Origin: CAZXSK01 sp964642855
GTDB lineage: Bacteria > Planctomycetota > Phycisphaerae > SM23-33
Reading direction: 5' to 3'
Length of the DNA stretch: 59,969 bases
Assembly (NCBI GenBank): GCA_964642855.1
Contig: CAZXSK010000017.1
Span: 1-59,969, forward strand
This document shows, one piece after another, positions 1 through 8,621 of this stretch; the stretch's first letter is position 1; each line of letters starts with the position of its first letter. The position numbers and the translations under genes were made by a program. The notes beneath the pieces were generated by a model. It did not search any database and was not told the DNA's origin. It saw nothing but the letters and a program-made list of their open reading frames with translations.

Positions 1-2
1 TG

Positions 3-1769
3 TACGGGCGATACCGGCTGTTCTGGTCGCCGGAGAACCCCAACTTCTACACCGACTTCATGCGTCATCCGTTGAAGATGCTCGGCCGGTTCAAAGGGCA
101 TCCCCAGTTCCGCCGCCTGGCGGCCAGCGCCAATGAAGTGCGCTGGGAGGATAGGTTCTGGAGCATCACCCAGCCCAGCGGCGCCGGTCAGGAGTGTCCG
201 GGATACTTCGCCTACGCCCATGGGATCCATGGGTTCCATTACAAGACAGCCTGGCCCCTGGGCGACGGCAGGCGGGGCATGCACCCCGGCGGAGACACTC
301 ACCCGCCGTACATCTTCGATGGCAAGATCAAGCCCACCGGCAGGGAGAAGAAGTACACCAGCGAAGACATCGAGGGGTTCGGCGTGGTGCTCCGCAACCG
401 CCCCGGAACCGATCGGGAAACGTACTTCGCTCTCAAGAGCGGCCCGAACCGCATGCATTACCACGGCGATCAGCTTTCGTTCCACTACGCCGCCAACGCC
501 ACGCCGCTGGCGGTCGATCACCACTGCAGCTACATCCGCCGCGCAGGCCAGGAGCACATGCACAATCGCGTGGCCTTCGCCACCGACGACATGCCGTATG
601 CCAACATGGACGGCTACGAGCGGACGATCGCCTTCAAGACCTCCGATCTCGTCGACGTGACCATCGGCGAAGTCAGCTCCGACCGTCTGCGGTACGTCCG
701 GGAGTACCCGCCGGAAGACTGGGACCGCGAGTGGCCCCAGGTGGCGCTGGAGCCCGAGCTGCGATACCGCCGGACGGTCGTGATGGTCAAGGCCAACCCG
801 CAGGACTTCTTCGTCATCCGCGACCAGTACGCCGGCCCGGACCTGCGCGCGGCCTACTGCCTGCATGTTCGCGCCCAGAAGCTCACGCGGAACGGCAACA
901 CGTTCGACTTCGGCGGCGGGCTCGAGCTGTTCGTCGCCGCTCCGAGCAAGTACAAGGTTGCCCGTCACGACTGGGTCCACAACGTCGGGCAGGTCGAATC
1001 CACGGTCGGCCTGAGGCTGGAGACATCTGGCAAGGCCGGCGAGTTCATTACCGTGCTCTACCCGGGCAAGCCGAAGAAGGTCGACCGCATGACGCTCCGC
1101 CTGCCGGCCGCTGTTGCGCGGGAAACCTGGGACCGTCGGAAGAAGGAAGACGTGCTGAAGGAATACCCCATGACCGTGCTGCTGGACTTCGCTGACGGCA
1201 AGCTGCTCGAGGGCGCGGGCGTGGAAGTGGGGGGCAGGTTCAGCCGCGACGGCCACGTTGCGACGGCAACCATGGACGGCCAGACGCTGAAGCTCAACGT
1301 CAAGCTCAACGCCTTCACCCGCACGGGCAGCACGCAGGCAACCTATGAAATCAAGGTCGATCGCGACGGCGATACGGTAACGGGGAGCTTCGCAGGCCGG
1401 TGCGGCAAGCATGGCCGCAAGGGCGAGCTGACCGGGGCGGTCGCCCGGAATATCTACAGCCAACTCGGGCGCTACGCCGGCGTCGACGCCCCGGACACCG
1501 AGGCCATCGAGGGCGGCGTGAAGGTCGGCGACTATCGTGTGACCTTCGCCGGCGGGATCGACGACGTCGACGAGACCGCCTACGTCCGCGTGACCAGGGG
1601 AGACAACCAGCTCCTGGCCGTCACCGGCGAAGACGTCGATATGGACCGCTCGCAGGGCAGGATCGGGCTGATCGTGCCCGATACCGGCTACCCGTTCGGG
1701 CGCATTCCCGATTGGCTGATCCGCCAGCGTCTGCCCAAGGGCGGCTACTCGACTCCGGATCGCAGGTAG
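3..1769 (+). CDS. Heparinase II/III-like protein, 5'-truncated by window edge
   Basis: The reading frame is open from base 3, so the true start lies upstream; 588 residues are visible. The segment HYHGD (residues 152-156 of the visible part), followed by LSF, matches the conserved HxHxD..SF strand at the start of the C-terminal beta-sheet domain of heparinase II/III-type polysaccharide lyases. A beta-rich tail follows. It includes a DGDTVTGSFAG motif that recurs as GSYEGVF and GDFSGTF in the two heparinase-like proteins at 9.5-15.1 kb. The visible part should therefore be the end of the catalytic domain plus an accessory domain of a secreted uronate-polysaccharide lyase or related enzyme. Substrate is unknown. 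The family call rests on motif pattern. An internal ATG at 60 is not the likely start, because coding signal continues before it. Confidence 0.75.
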   Translation, partial: YGRYRLFWSPENPNFYTDFMRHPLKMLGRFKGHPQFRRLAASANEVRWEDRFWSITQPSGAGQECPGYFAYAHGIHGFHYKTAWPLGDGRRGMHPGGDTHPPYIFDGKIKPTGREKKYTSEDIEGFGVVLRNRPGTDRETYFALKSGPNRMHYHGDQLSFHYAANATPLAVDHHCSYIRRAGQEHMHNRVAFATDDMPYANMDGYERTIAFKTSDLVDVTIGEVSSDRLRYVREYPPEDWDREWPQVALEPELRYRRTVVMVKANPQDFFVIRDQYAGPDLRAAYCLHVRAQKLTRNGNTFDFGGGLELFVAAPSKYKVARHDWVHNVGQVESTVGLRLETSGKAGEFITVLYPGKPKKVDRMTLRLPAAVARETWDRRKKEDVLKEYPMTVLLDFADGKLLEGAGVEVGGRFSRDGHVATATMDGQTLKLNVKLNAFTRTGSTQATYEIKVDRDGDTVTGSFAGRCGKHGRKGELTGAVARNIYSQLGRYAGVDAPDTEAIEGGVKVGDYRVTFAGGIDDVDETAYVRVTRGDNQLLAVTGEDVDMDRSQGRIGLIVPDTGYPFGRIPDWLIRQRLPKGGYSTPDRR

Positions 1770-1910
1770 AACGGCCAGGCCGCAACGGAATCGACTTGGG
1801 CGAGCGAAGCTTGCGGTGCTAGACTGTCGTGACTTCGGAAATTGCGGCGGCGAACCGTGCCCGCCGCGACATGGACCCGCTCGGAAGCGGACACCCTGAC
1901 CCGGTAGGCC

Positions 1911-3050
1911 ATGTTCACTCTCATCCTGACCACTGTTGTGCTGTCGCTCAGCGCGTTGTTCTTCTGGCGGTTCCACGCCGCGTTTCCCAAGCTTCGGTGG
2001 CGATGGAAACTCATCGTGGCGGCTGGACTGGTGGTGATTTCCACTGCACGGTTCTGGGAACGCCTCGCCCAGCGTATGGGCAGCGAAGTGCTCGCGGAGA
2101 CAGGCAAGGCGGCCGCGGTGACCTGGATGGTCATGCTGTTCTGGTTTGCGTTGGTCTCGCTGACGCTGCTTGCGTGCAGTGCAGTGGTCTGGGGCGTCGG
2201 GCTGATGTGGCCGGCTTTTCGGAAACTGCGGCCTGGCGCCCGCGGGCGATTTCTGGCCTGCTGTGCGATCGTCCTCGTCGCGAGCGTGTGGGGCTGGGTC
2301 GAGGCGTACAACGTGGGCATCAAGCGGGTGCGGATCGAGGTCGACCGGCTGCCGCCCGGCAGGGAGGTCCTGCGAATCGCCCAGATCTCCGACGTGCACG
2401 TGGGCAGCTTCTACAGCCGCCAGCGGCTGGAGCGTGCAGCCCGGTTGCTGGACGAGCTCGACGCCGACGTGATTGTCTGTACCGGCGACCTGGTCGACGG
2501 CGAGTTGCACCGCACGAACCACATGGCCGACGCACTGGCCGCCGTCGACGCCCCGCTGGGCAAGTACGCGATTTTCGGCAATCACGAGTTCTACAGCGGC
2601 GAGGCGGACAGCACCACGTTCACACGCAACGCGGGGTTCCGCATTCTCCGCCAGCAGGCCGTCCGCCCGATTCCCGGGCTGGTGATCGTGGGCGTGGACG
2701 ACCCGACCGGCCTGCGGCGCGGCGGGCAGGCGAAGGTCAACGAGCTGCCCGTGCTCCCACCGGCGGACGACCCGAACGCCGCGCTGGTGATTCTGCTGAA
2801 GCATCGTCCCGAGGTCGAGCCCCGCGCGGTGGGACGGTTCGATGTGCAGCTCTCCGGCCACACGCATGGCGGGCAGGTGTTTCCGTTCGGGTTCATGACG
2901 GCGTGGTCGCACGAGTACGCCACCGGCCTCTACGAACTGGAGAGGGGTTCGAGCATCTACGTCAGCCGGGGCACCGGCACGTGGGGCTCGCCGTTCCGGC
3001 TGCTGTCGCCGCCGGAGGTGACGCTCATCGAGCTTCGCACCCGCAAGTGA
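1911..3050 (+). CDS. Membrane-anchored metallophosphoesterase (YkuE-like)
   Basis: A 379-residue protein with about three to four hydrophobic segments in the first 125 residues, then a calcineurin-like phosphoesterase domain. The metal-binding motifs are in the usual order: DVH (161-163), GDLVDG (about 192), GNHE (about 223) and GHTHGG (about 316). This matches the YkuE/YaeI type, in which a membrane domain precedes a di-metal phosphohydrolase; some relatives act on UDP-diacylglucosamine or other phospholipid-like substrates, but the substrate here cannot be told. It stands alone: the upstream gene ends 140 bp before it, and the next gene converges on it. Confidence 0.88.
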   Translation: MFTLILTTVVLSLSALFFWRFHAAFPKLRWRWKLIVAAGLVVISTARFWERLAQRMGSEVLAETGKAAAVTWMVMLFWFALVSLTLLACSAVVWGVGLMWPAFRKLRPGARGRFLACCAIVLVASVWGWVEAYNVGIKRVRIEVDRLPPGREVLRIAQISDVHVGSFYSRQRLERAARLLDELDADVIVCTGDLVDGELHRTNHMADALAAVDAPLGKYAIFGNHEFYSGEADSTTFTRNAGFRILRQQAVRPIPGLVIVGVDDPTGLRRGGQAKVNELPVLPPADDPNAALVILLKHRPEVEPRAVGRFDVQLSGHTHGGQVFPFGFMTAWSHEYATGLYELERGSSIYVSRGTGTWGSPFRLLSPPEVTLIELRTRK

Positions 3051-3063
3051 CCCGATGCGGGGC

Positions 3064-3080
3064 AGGGGCCTTTGCCCCTT
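3064..3080. terminator. Short GC hairpin between convergent genes
   Basis: AGGGGC and GCCCCT form a 6-bp stem around the loop CTTT, 14 bp after the metallophosphoesterase stop codon and before the convergent gene that ends at 3131. There is only a very short T run, so it is a weak intrinsic terminator candidate. Confidence 0.35.
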
Positions 3081-3130
3081 CCGGTGCCGCCGGTGTGTTG
3101 ACATGGCTGTCGCGATGGGCTCCTCGGCGT

Positions 3131-4114
3131 TCAGGGTTCCTGCAGCAGGACGACGTAGGTGCCCTCTCCACCCTTGCTGCCGGCGAGGGCCTGCGCCCTG
3201 CAGAAGCGGAGGGTGACCGTCTCGTGGACGACCTTGTGGCGGTTGTCATCGACGATCTTCAGCTCCACGCCCAGGCCCTTCTGCGGGTGGATGGCCAGTT
3301 GGGTGTAGTAGCCCCTCGTGCCGGTCTGCAGGCCGAGGATCTGCGTGCTGCGGATCTTCTGATCGACCAGGTGCATCACCGCGATGCGAGCGCGCCCGCC
3401 GGACAGCACGTGCAGCAGTTCCTTGACCTTCGGCGCGTCGAAGCCGGCGAAGTCCCCGCGGATTCCGCCCTGGTAGGGGATCTCGAACGGTTTGCCCGTC
3501 CGCGGCTGGACGACCAGCACGTGGTCACTGATGGCCTCGCAGCCGAACCTGCGCCCCGCGGCCTTGGCGTTCTTCAGAAGGTTCACGATCGCGGCGGCGC
3601 GGTCTGGATGCTCGACGCCGAACGCCGGCCCGGTGTAGACCTTGTCGTATACCTTTACCTTCCGCCCGGCCCGTTGCTCGTAACGGATGTCCTCGATGCG
3701 GAAGACCTGCATCTTGACGATGTCGTTGGCGTCGAGCTTTCGAAGCTGGCCGGCGGAGCCCTTGGGCAGTTCGATGCTCAGATCGCGGTCGTTGAGGGCG
3801 TCTTCGTACCTGAGCTTCGCGACGCGGAGAACCTCGCCTGCCTCTCGCAGGGCCTTGTGTTTGCTCTCGTCGATGGCGTCGAGTTTGCGTTGGGCTTCGT
3901 CGATCTTCGACCGCATCCGTTCGAGATACGCTTCCTGCTGGGTGACGGTCTGCTTCTTCCGGTCGTCCTGGAGCTTCGTGTGCTTTTTGACGATCTTGTC
4001 GCCGATACGGTCGGCATTCTGCGCCCTGACGTCGCCCGGGCTCAGCATCCACGCCGTTGTGACCCATCCCGCGATCATTGCAGCTGTGATTCCGCAGCTC
4101 GTTCGTTTCCGCAT
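3131..4114 (-). CDS. Secreted coiled-coil protein of unknown function
   Basis: The start at 4114 is chosen because AGGAGA sits just upstream and the protein then begins with a clean signal peptide (MRKRTSCGITAAMIAGW..., cleavage after VRAQ). The longer ORF beginning at 4156 lacks both. The 327-residue product has a charged, probably coiled-coil segment at about 35-95 (rich in K, E, Q and R), followed by a mixed alpha/beta region with several VxxxxVYTGP/ISDHVLVV-like strands. I do not recognise a family. It is probably exported to the periplasm or envelope. It lies downstream of, and on the same strand as, the VIT/vWA gene, with a 127-bp gap. Confidence 0.7.
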   Translation of the reverse strand: MRKRTSCGITAAMIAGWVTTAWMLSPGDVRAQNADRIGDKIVKKHTKLQDDRKKQTVTQQEAYLERMRSKIDEAQRKLDAIDESKHKALREAGEVLRVAKLRYEDALNDRDLSIELPKGSAGQLRKLDANDIVKMQVFRIEDIRYEQRAGRKVKVYDKVYTGPAFGVEHPDRAAAIVNLLKNAKAAGRRFGCEAISDHVLVVQPRTGKPFEIPYQGGIRGDFAGFDAPKVKELLHVLSGGRARIAVMHLVDQKIRSTQILGLQTGTRGYYTQLAIHPQKGLGVELKIVDDNRHKVVHETVTLRFCRAQALAGSKGGEGTYVVLLQEP

Positions 4115-4241
4115 GACTCTCCTTTCGCGATACTCCGGGCCGTGCGACTCCATCATCGACGGGCAGGCCGGAGGAGGGATACGGCCCGCCCGTCTCGCGT
4201 CGGACCCGCAGGCTGGGACATCGGCCCGCGGGTGCTTGCTG

Positions 4242-6530
4242 TCACTTGATCAGGTACACCTGTCCGCGAAGCTTGACCAGCAGCTGCTCGTCGGTCTGTT
4301 GGGTCGCCAGCAGACGGTTCTGCGCGGCGGTGTTGGATTCGGCGAGGTTGAAATACTCCTTCGAGAACCGCTCGATGGTCTCGATCTCGTCGGCATCCTT
4401 CTCGAGGTCGACGTCGGCCGTCTCGGGCGTGACCCACACCTTTCCGCGGCGGTACATCGCCTGGCCGCTGACGTTGCGGACGTTGGCCACGGTCTCGGCC
4501 TCGCCGTCTTCGTAGGCTTCGACCGAGGTGTTGCCGGTGATCTTCGCACCCTTGGTCGAGGAGTTCATCGCCTTGCCCACGCTCACGCTTTCCCGCATGA
4601 CCTGGCGGTTGGTGGCCTGGAGCTGACCCTGACCGCCGGTGGGCCTGGCGAGGTCGGCGGCGGCACCGCGCTTGCTGAATTCGTCGCGCATCGCACCGGC
4701 GTCGGCGAGGTCGACTTCCTCGTCGGCAAGGAAGCTCGTGTAGGGCGTCATGATCCCGTACTCCTTGCTCAGGCGGATGACCTCGTCGACCAGCTCCTGC
4801 TCCTCGCCGCCCAGGGCGATTTCGTCCAGCAGATACGCAATCCGGCGCAGTGCCCAGAGCTGCTCGACAAACTCGTACCGGCTGTCATGGCCGGGGGGGT
4901 TGACGGTCACGTTGTACTCGAACGTCTCCTTCTTACCCTGGAACCTGCCGCGAACCACCAGGTCGCGCTGCACGAGCTTGGCCTCGCTGGCGGTAACCCA
5001 GTCGGCGTCGTGGGAGTATCGCCCGACGACCACGAGCTGGTCGCCCTCGAACAGATCGCCGAGCTGCCGGGGGTAGGTTTTGCGGATCTCAATGCCCTCG
5101 ATCTCGACCGCCAGATCCGTCATCACCGGGTTGCGGATCTTCCTGTACAGCGACGAGATCTTCGCCTCGATGTCTTCCTTGGGCTTGACGTAATCGCTCC
5201 GGCCGTGGTTCTTCATCACCAGCTTGTCCAGCAGCCGGACGTTCACGCCGTATCCCACGCCGAAGGCGAAGATGCGTGCGTGCTTGTCCTTGTTGGCCTT
5301 GACGGCGTCGTTGATGATGACCTTCTCTTCTTTCTTCCCGCCGTCGCCGACGGTGGGCTTGCCGTCGGTGAGGAACAGCACGTACGCTGGCCGGTCTCCG
5401 TCGCCGCCCTTCTTGCGGTCGGGCACCATCTTCAGGGCGTCCTGCAGGGCGCCCCAGATGTACGTGCCGCCCTCGGCGTCGATGGCGTCCAGGCGACTTC
5501 TGGCTTCCTTGAGCGTCTTGTCGTTGACCGGCTGGAGCTCGTCGAAGAACGGCTCGACGGTGTCGCTGTAGGCCACGACGTTGAAGCGGTCTTCTTCGTT
5601 GAGGTTGTTCAGGACGAACCGCACGGCCTCGAGGGCCTGGCGGATCTTGTCGCCGCCCATCGACCCGGACCGGTCGAGCACGATCACCACGTCCTTGGGG
5701 ACGGCCTTTCGGGCGGTGTGACGGGGGTTCGGACTCACCAGCAGCATGAAGTAGCCGTCCTCGGCCTTGACCGGCTGGTGGGTCAGCAGCGTCGCGCCGA
5801 CCTTCTCGCTGGAGGTCGTGTAGTACATCTGGAAGTCGAACGTCGGCAGGACGTTCTTGTCGCTGTACTCCGCCGTAACGTGGGTTGGGTCTTTCGGATC
5901 GCGTTTGACCGTCAGGTCGTGGGTGGGTGAATACACCGGGCCGATGTCCGTCTTGCTGCGGACATCGACGGTCACGCGGACTTCCTCCAGCGGCTTGGCG
6001 GAGAACTTCTCGGTGTTCAGCGGATACCACACCTCCACCGTGTCACTGTCCCGCGGGCAGACCTGCGTGTAGTTGATGACCACCTTCACCGGCTTGCCCG
6101 GCGCCAGCGGGAACGCCGACGTCTTGAACAGCCCGTAGCCGACGTACTCCAGCAGGGCGGGGTCCTTCTTCCTGCGGACGATGTCGTTGTAGATCTTCCG
6201 GGCCTTGTCGGCGTCCAGCAGCTTGCCCGTCAGCTCCTTGCCGTCGACGACCATGGTCATCGACTTGATCGCCGCGTCGGGCGGAATCGGGAACAGGTAC
6301 TCCACCTCGATCTCACGCCGGCCGGTGTTTACGAACGCCTGGTCGATGGTCACCTTCGCAACCTGGTCGCGAACGCGGACGTCCACGTTGTGATGTTTGA
6401 CCGCCCACGAGCCGCGAACCCGCAGCTCCGGTGCGACCGGTACGATCATGCCGTCGGCCACGACGGCGGATGCAGCCATGCACACGATGCCCGCCACGGC
6501 GAGCAGTTTCAGCGTCAGCGGATGTCTCAT
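4242..6530 (-). CDS. Secreted VIT and von Willebrand factor A domain protein
   Basis: The 762-residue product starts with a signal peptide (MRHPLTLKLLAVAG..., cleavage near VVADG). A VIT domain (about 35-165) follows, with the typical FxNxxxxExExxFPxP pattern. A vWA domain (about 280-455) carries the MIDAS motif DRSGSMGG and a distal LFLTDGKP strand. The rest is a beta/alpha tail with a Q/E-rich C-terminus. The start at 6530 is preceded by GGGAGGTT; a longer in-frame ORF reaching 6722 runs into a 10-bp non-triplet repeat and is rejected. Such inter-alpha-trypsin-like proteins bind divalent metals and protein partners in the envelope. The exact role is unknown. Confidence 0.9.
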   Translation of the reverse strand: MRHPLTLKLLAVAGIVCMAASAVVADGMIVPVAPELRVRGSWAVKHHNVDVRVRDQVAKVTIDQAFVNTGRREIEVEYLFPIPPDAAIKSMTMVVDGKELTGKLLDADKARKIYNDIVRRKKDPALLEYVGYGLFKTSAFPLAPGKPVKVVINYTQVCPRDSDTVEVWYPLNTEKFSAKPLEEVRVTVDVRSKTDIGPVYSPTHDLTVKRDPKDPTHVTAEYSDKNVLPTFDFQMYYTTSSEKVGATLLTHQPVKAEDGYFMLLVSPNPRHTARKAVPKDVVIVLDRSGSMGGDKIRQALEAVRFVLNNLNEEDRFNVVAYSDTVEPFFDELQPVNDKTLKEARSRLDAIDAEGGTYIWGALQDALKMVPDRKKGGDGDRPAYVLFLTDGKPTVGDGGKKEEKVIINDAVKANKDKHARIFAFGVGYGVNVRLLDKLVMKNHGRSDYVKPKEDIEAKISSLYRKIRNPVMTDLAVEIEGIEIRKTYPRQLGDLFEGDQLVVVGRYSHDADWVTASEAKLVQRDLVVRGRFQGKKETFEYNVTVNPPGHDSRYEFVEQLWALRRIAYLLDEIALGGEEQELVDEVIRLSKEYGIMTPYTSFLADEEVDLADAGAMRDEFSKRGAAADLARPTGGQGQLQATNRQVMRESVSVGKAMNSSTKGAKITGNTSVEAYEDGEAETVANVRNVSGQAMYRRGKVWVTPETADVDLEKDADEIETIERFSKEYFNLAESNTAAQNRLLATQQTDEQLLVKLRGQVYLIK

Positions 6531-6610
6531 GGTGAACCTCCCGGATTGTCCAGGGTACGGGTCAAATGGTTGGTCGTCGCCGGCATGCGGAAGTTCTGTC
6601 GCGTCGCCAG

Positions 6611-6750
6611 GCCGGCCGGCAAGCCCCGGCAGCCGTCGGCAACGGCCGGCAGCAACGGTACACGGCCGGCAACAGTCGGCAGCCACCGGCCACGGCCGGC
6701 ACGGCTCGGCAGGTTTCGGCAAGAACCGGCAAGGATCGGCAAGGGCGGGC
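6611..6750. repeat. Tandem 10-bp array, consensus ending YCGGC followed by A
   Basis: Fourteen consecutive 10-bp units lie in exact register. Thirteen of them end in GGC; the exception is the unit at 6651, which ends CGGTA. Twelve end in CGGC and most are followed by A. The other positions vary freely. A 10-bp period is not a multiple of three, so this is not coding structure. The array lies in the 389-bp divergent gap between the VIT/vWA gene and the ferritin-like gene. Confidence 0.85.
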
Positions 6751-6919
6751 CATCCCGGCCTGCCGCGGGAATATACCCCTTGGCGCGTAGCCTGCGCACA
6801 ATCGAGAGGGGCGATTTTGCCCCGCCCCCGCGGCCGGACGATCTGCCATTGAAATGGCCGCCCCGCAAGCCTAGGCTGATAGTCACCGACAGCCGATCCC
6901 GAATCAGGATCCAGCGACC

Positions 6920-7396
6920 ATGAGCATCGAATTCGAAGACAAGGACCTCCTGCAGATCGCCATCGAGCTGGAGGAAACCAGCCGGCGGTTTTACGAGACC
7001 CTCGCCGAGCACGCCGGCGTGCTGTTCGTCCGCCAGTTGTGCAGCTTCCTGGCCAAGGAAGAAACCCAGCACGAGAAGCTCTTCGCTCGCGCCCGGGAGA
7101 TGCTGGCCGCCGGTGAGGCAGAGCGTCTCTGGGCCGGCGACGAGTATGCGCTGCTCAACCAGCTCAGCGAGAGGATGGTCCTGGCCGACCCGGATCGGGC
7201 GATCGAAATGGTCGCCCAAGGCAACATTCGCGAGCTGGTGGACCTCGCGATCCAGCTCGAAAAGGACAGCCTGAAGTTCTACGCCGAGCTTCACCTGGCT
7301 GCGGGGGAAGGCGGGGCCGCAATCCTCACCGGGATCATCGAGGAAGAGCGCAGACACGTGGAGAAGCTCACCGCTGCGCTGCAGCGCCTGCCGTAG
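6920..7396 (+). CDS. Ferritin-like diiron protein (rubrerythrin-type, no rubredoxin domain)
   Basis: The 158-residue, all-helical protein shows the four-helix-bundle pattern of two ExxH-type metal motifs: ELEETSRRFYETLAEH and KEETQHEKLF in the first half, QLEKDSLKFYAELH and EEERRHVEKL in the second. This is the erythrin/ferritin-family layout that binds a diiron centre, commonly used in peroxide reduction or iron handling in the cytoplasm. The CxxC rubredoxin module of full rubrerythrins is absent. The ribosome-binding site is weak (CAGGATCCAGCGACC). It is transcribed divergently from the VIT/vWA gene across the 10-bp repeat array. Confidence 0.85.
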   Translation: MSIEFEDKDLLQIAIELEETSRRFYETLAEHAGVLFVRQLCSFLAKEETQHEKLFARAREMLAAGEAERLWAGDEYALLNQLSERMVLADPDRAIEMVAQGNIRELVDLAIQLEKDSLKFYAELHLAAGEGGAAILTGIIEEERRHVEKLTAALQRLP

Positions 7397-7737
7397 ACGG
7401 TCCGGCTGCACGGGTTGCGGCGCGGGCCATTCCAGCCACGCGGACGGTCGCGCCGAAGGCCAGTAGTTCAGAGCCATAGCTTGCTCTCCACATTTTCGGC
7501 CGGCGGTACGGCCTGCGCGCGCAGCATGTTCCGGTAGCCGACGAGCGGATGCGGCATCCGCCCGGCCGGCCAGGGAATGGAAGAATCTCAGAATTCCGCC
7601 GAGTTCGGGACCACCCCGGAGCCATCGGCGCGCGCAAACGGCTCCGGAACTCGAGGCGCATACAATGCAGTGAAGAATTGGTCCGGTTTGATGTTCGAGG
7701 GCCGCGGAGGGACGGCCAACGGAAGGAGAAGCGATCC
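7397..7737. other. 341-bp intergenic region with two inverted repeats
   Basis: No gene is convincing here. A perfect inverted repeat, GCGGATGC-G-GCATCCGC, lies at 7545-7561. A second lies near 7613-7645 (CCGGAGCC ... GGCTCCGG, 16-nt loop). Neither has a T tail. A TACAAT hexamer at 7661-7666 could be the -10 element for the gene at 7738, but no good -35 is visible. Confidence 0.4.
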
Positions 7738-8595
7738 ATGACGGTCATGAGTGATCAGCAGCGGAAGGAACTGCAGGAGATCCGGGCGGAATACTGCGTG
7801 TCGCTGTTCATGCCCACGCACCCCACCAGCCACGACGCGCCGGAAGACCGCATCCGCCTCAAGAACATCCTCAACGAGGCCCAGAAGAAACTGGAGAACG
7901 TCGGCGTGCGTTCCTCGGACGCCAGAGAGCAACTCCACCGCGGCTGGGTTATTCACGAAGACAGCGACTTCTGGCGGAATCACCGCAAGGGCCTGGTGAT
8001 GTTCTTCTCGCCGACGGACAGCTGGGAGTTCCTGCTGCCCGAGGACACGCCCGAGAAGATCTACGTCCAGGACCACTTCGTCCTGACGCCCATCGCGGAT
8101 GTCCTCGACGACGACCGGCGGATGTACGTGATGCCCCTGAGCCCCAAGACCGTTCAGCTTTTCGAAGTAACGCGAGACTCGATCCGCCCGGTGGACCTGC
8201 CCGGGGCGCCGGATGACTACGAACAGGCGATGCGGGCCGTGGACCCCGAACACCATCTGGAGTACCACTCGGGTACGTCCGAGCACGACCCCAACACCCG
8301 CAGGCCCCGCCAGGTGCACGGCCAGGGCGTCGGCGTGGACGACAAGAAGAAAAAGAAGCGACTCCGCGAGTTCTGTCAGAAAGTCGACGACGGCGTGTCG
8401 CGGGCACTCAGCCAGCAGCGCGTTCCACTGGTACTCGTAGCCGCAGAGCCGATGGCAGCGATCTACCGCGAGGTCAGCAAGTATCCCAACATCGCCGAGC
8501 GGACCATCCGCATGAACCCGGACATCGTCGCCAGCCACGAGCTCCACAAGAAGGCGGTGGAGGTCATGGCCGGGGAGGAGTCAGGCGACTCCTGA
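7738..8595 (+). CDS. baeRF3-type protein (bacterial archaeo-eukaryotic release factor-like)
   Basis: The start at 7738 follows GGAAGGAG with 8-nt spacing; the longer ORF from 7549 has no ribosome-binding site. The 285-residue acidic protein begins with an LxxxxxxYCVSLFMPTHP segment. Mid-protein it has VMPLSPKTVQLFEVTRDSIRPVDLPG and near the end PLVLVAAEPMAAIYREVS. These are the hallmarks of the baeRF family 3 fold, related to the Rossmann/peptide-release-factor module of eRF1 and Dom34. Family members are thought to act in ribosome rescue or stress-related RNA processing, but biochemical evidence is sparse. A run of lysines (DDKKKKKR) lies in the middle. It converges closely on the sugar isomerase gene (26 bp). 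Confidence 0.75.
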   Translation: MTVMSDQQRKELQEIRAEYCVSLFMPTHPTSHDAPEDRIRLKNILNEAQKKLENVGVRSSDAREQLHRGWVIHEDSDFWRNHRKGLVMFFSPTDSWEFLLPEDTPEKIYVQDHFVLTPIADVLDDDRRMYVMPLSPKTVQLFEVTRDSIRPVDLPGAPDDYEQAMRAVDPEHHLEYHSGTSEHDPNTRRPRQVHGQGVGVDDKKKKKRLREFCQKVDDGVSRALSQQRVPLVLVAAEPMAAIYREVSKYPNIAERTIRMNPDIVASHELHKKAVEVMAGEESGDS

Positions 8596-8621
8596 CCGCC
8601 CCCCGGGCAGCATGGCGCGAT

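Noticed and set aside
1829..4249. Plus-strand 806-residue ORF
   Set aside because: It overlaps the metallophosphoesterase in another frame and then runs antisense to a gene with its own signal peptide and ribosome-binding site. Long antisense ORFs are common at this GC content.
6531..6722. 64-residue N-terminal extension of the VIT/vWA protein
   Set aside because: It would translate the 10-bp array; the ATG at 6530 has a ribosome-binding site and a signal peptide.
6611..6750. CRISPR array
   Set aside because: The repeat unit is 10 bp with no separate conserved repeat and unique spacer of CRISPR size, and no cas gene is present.
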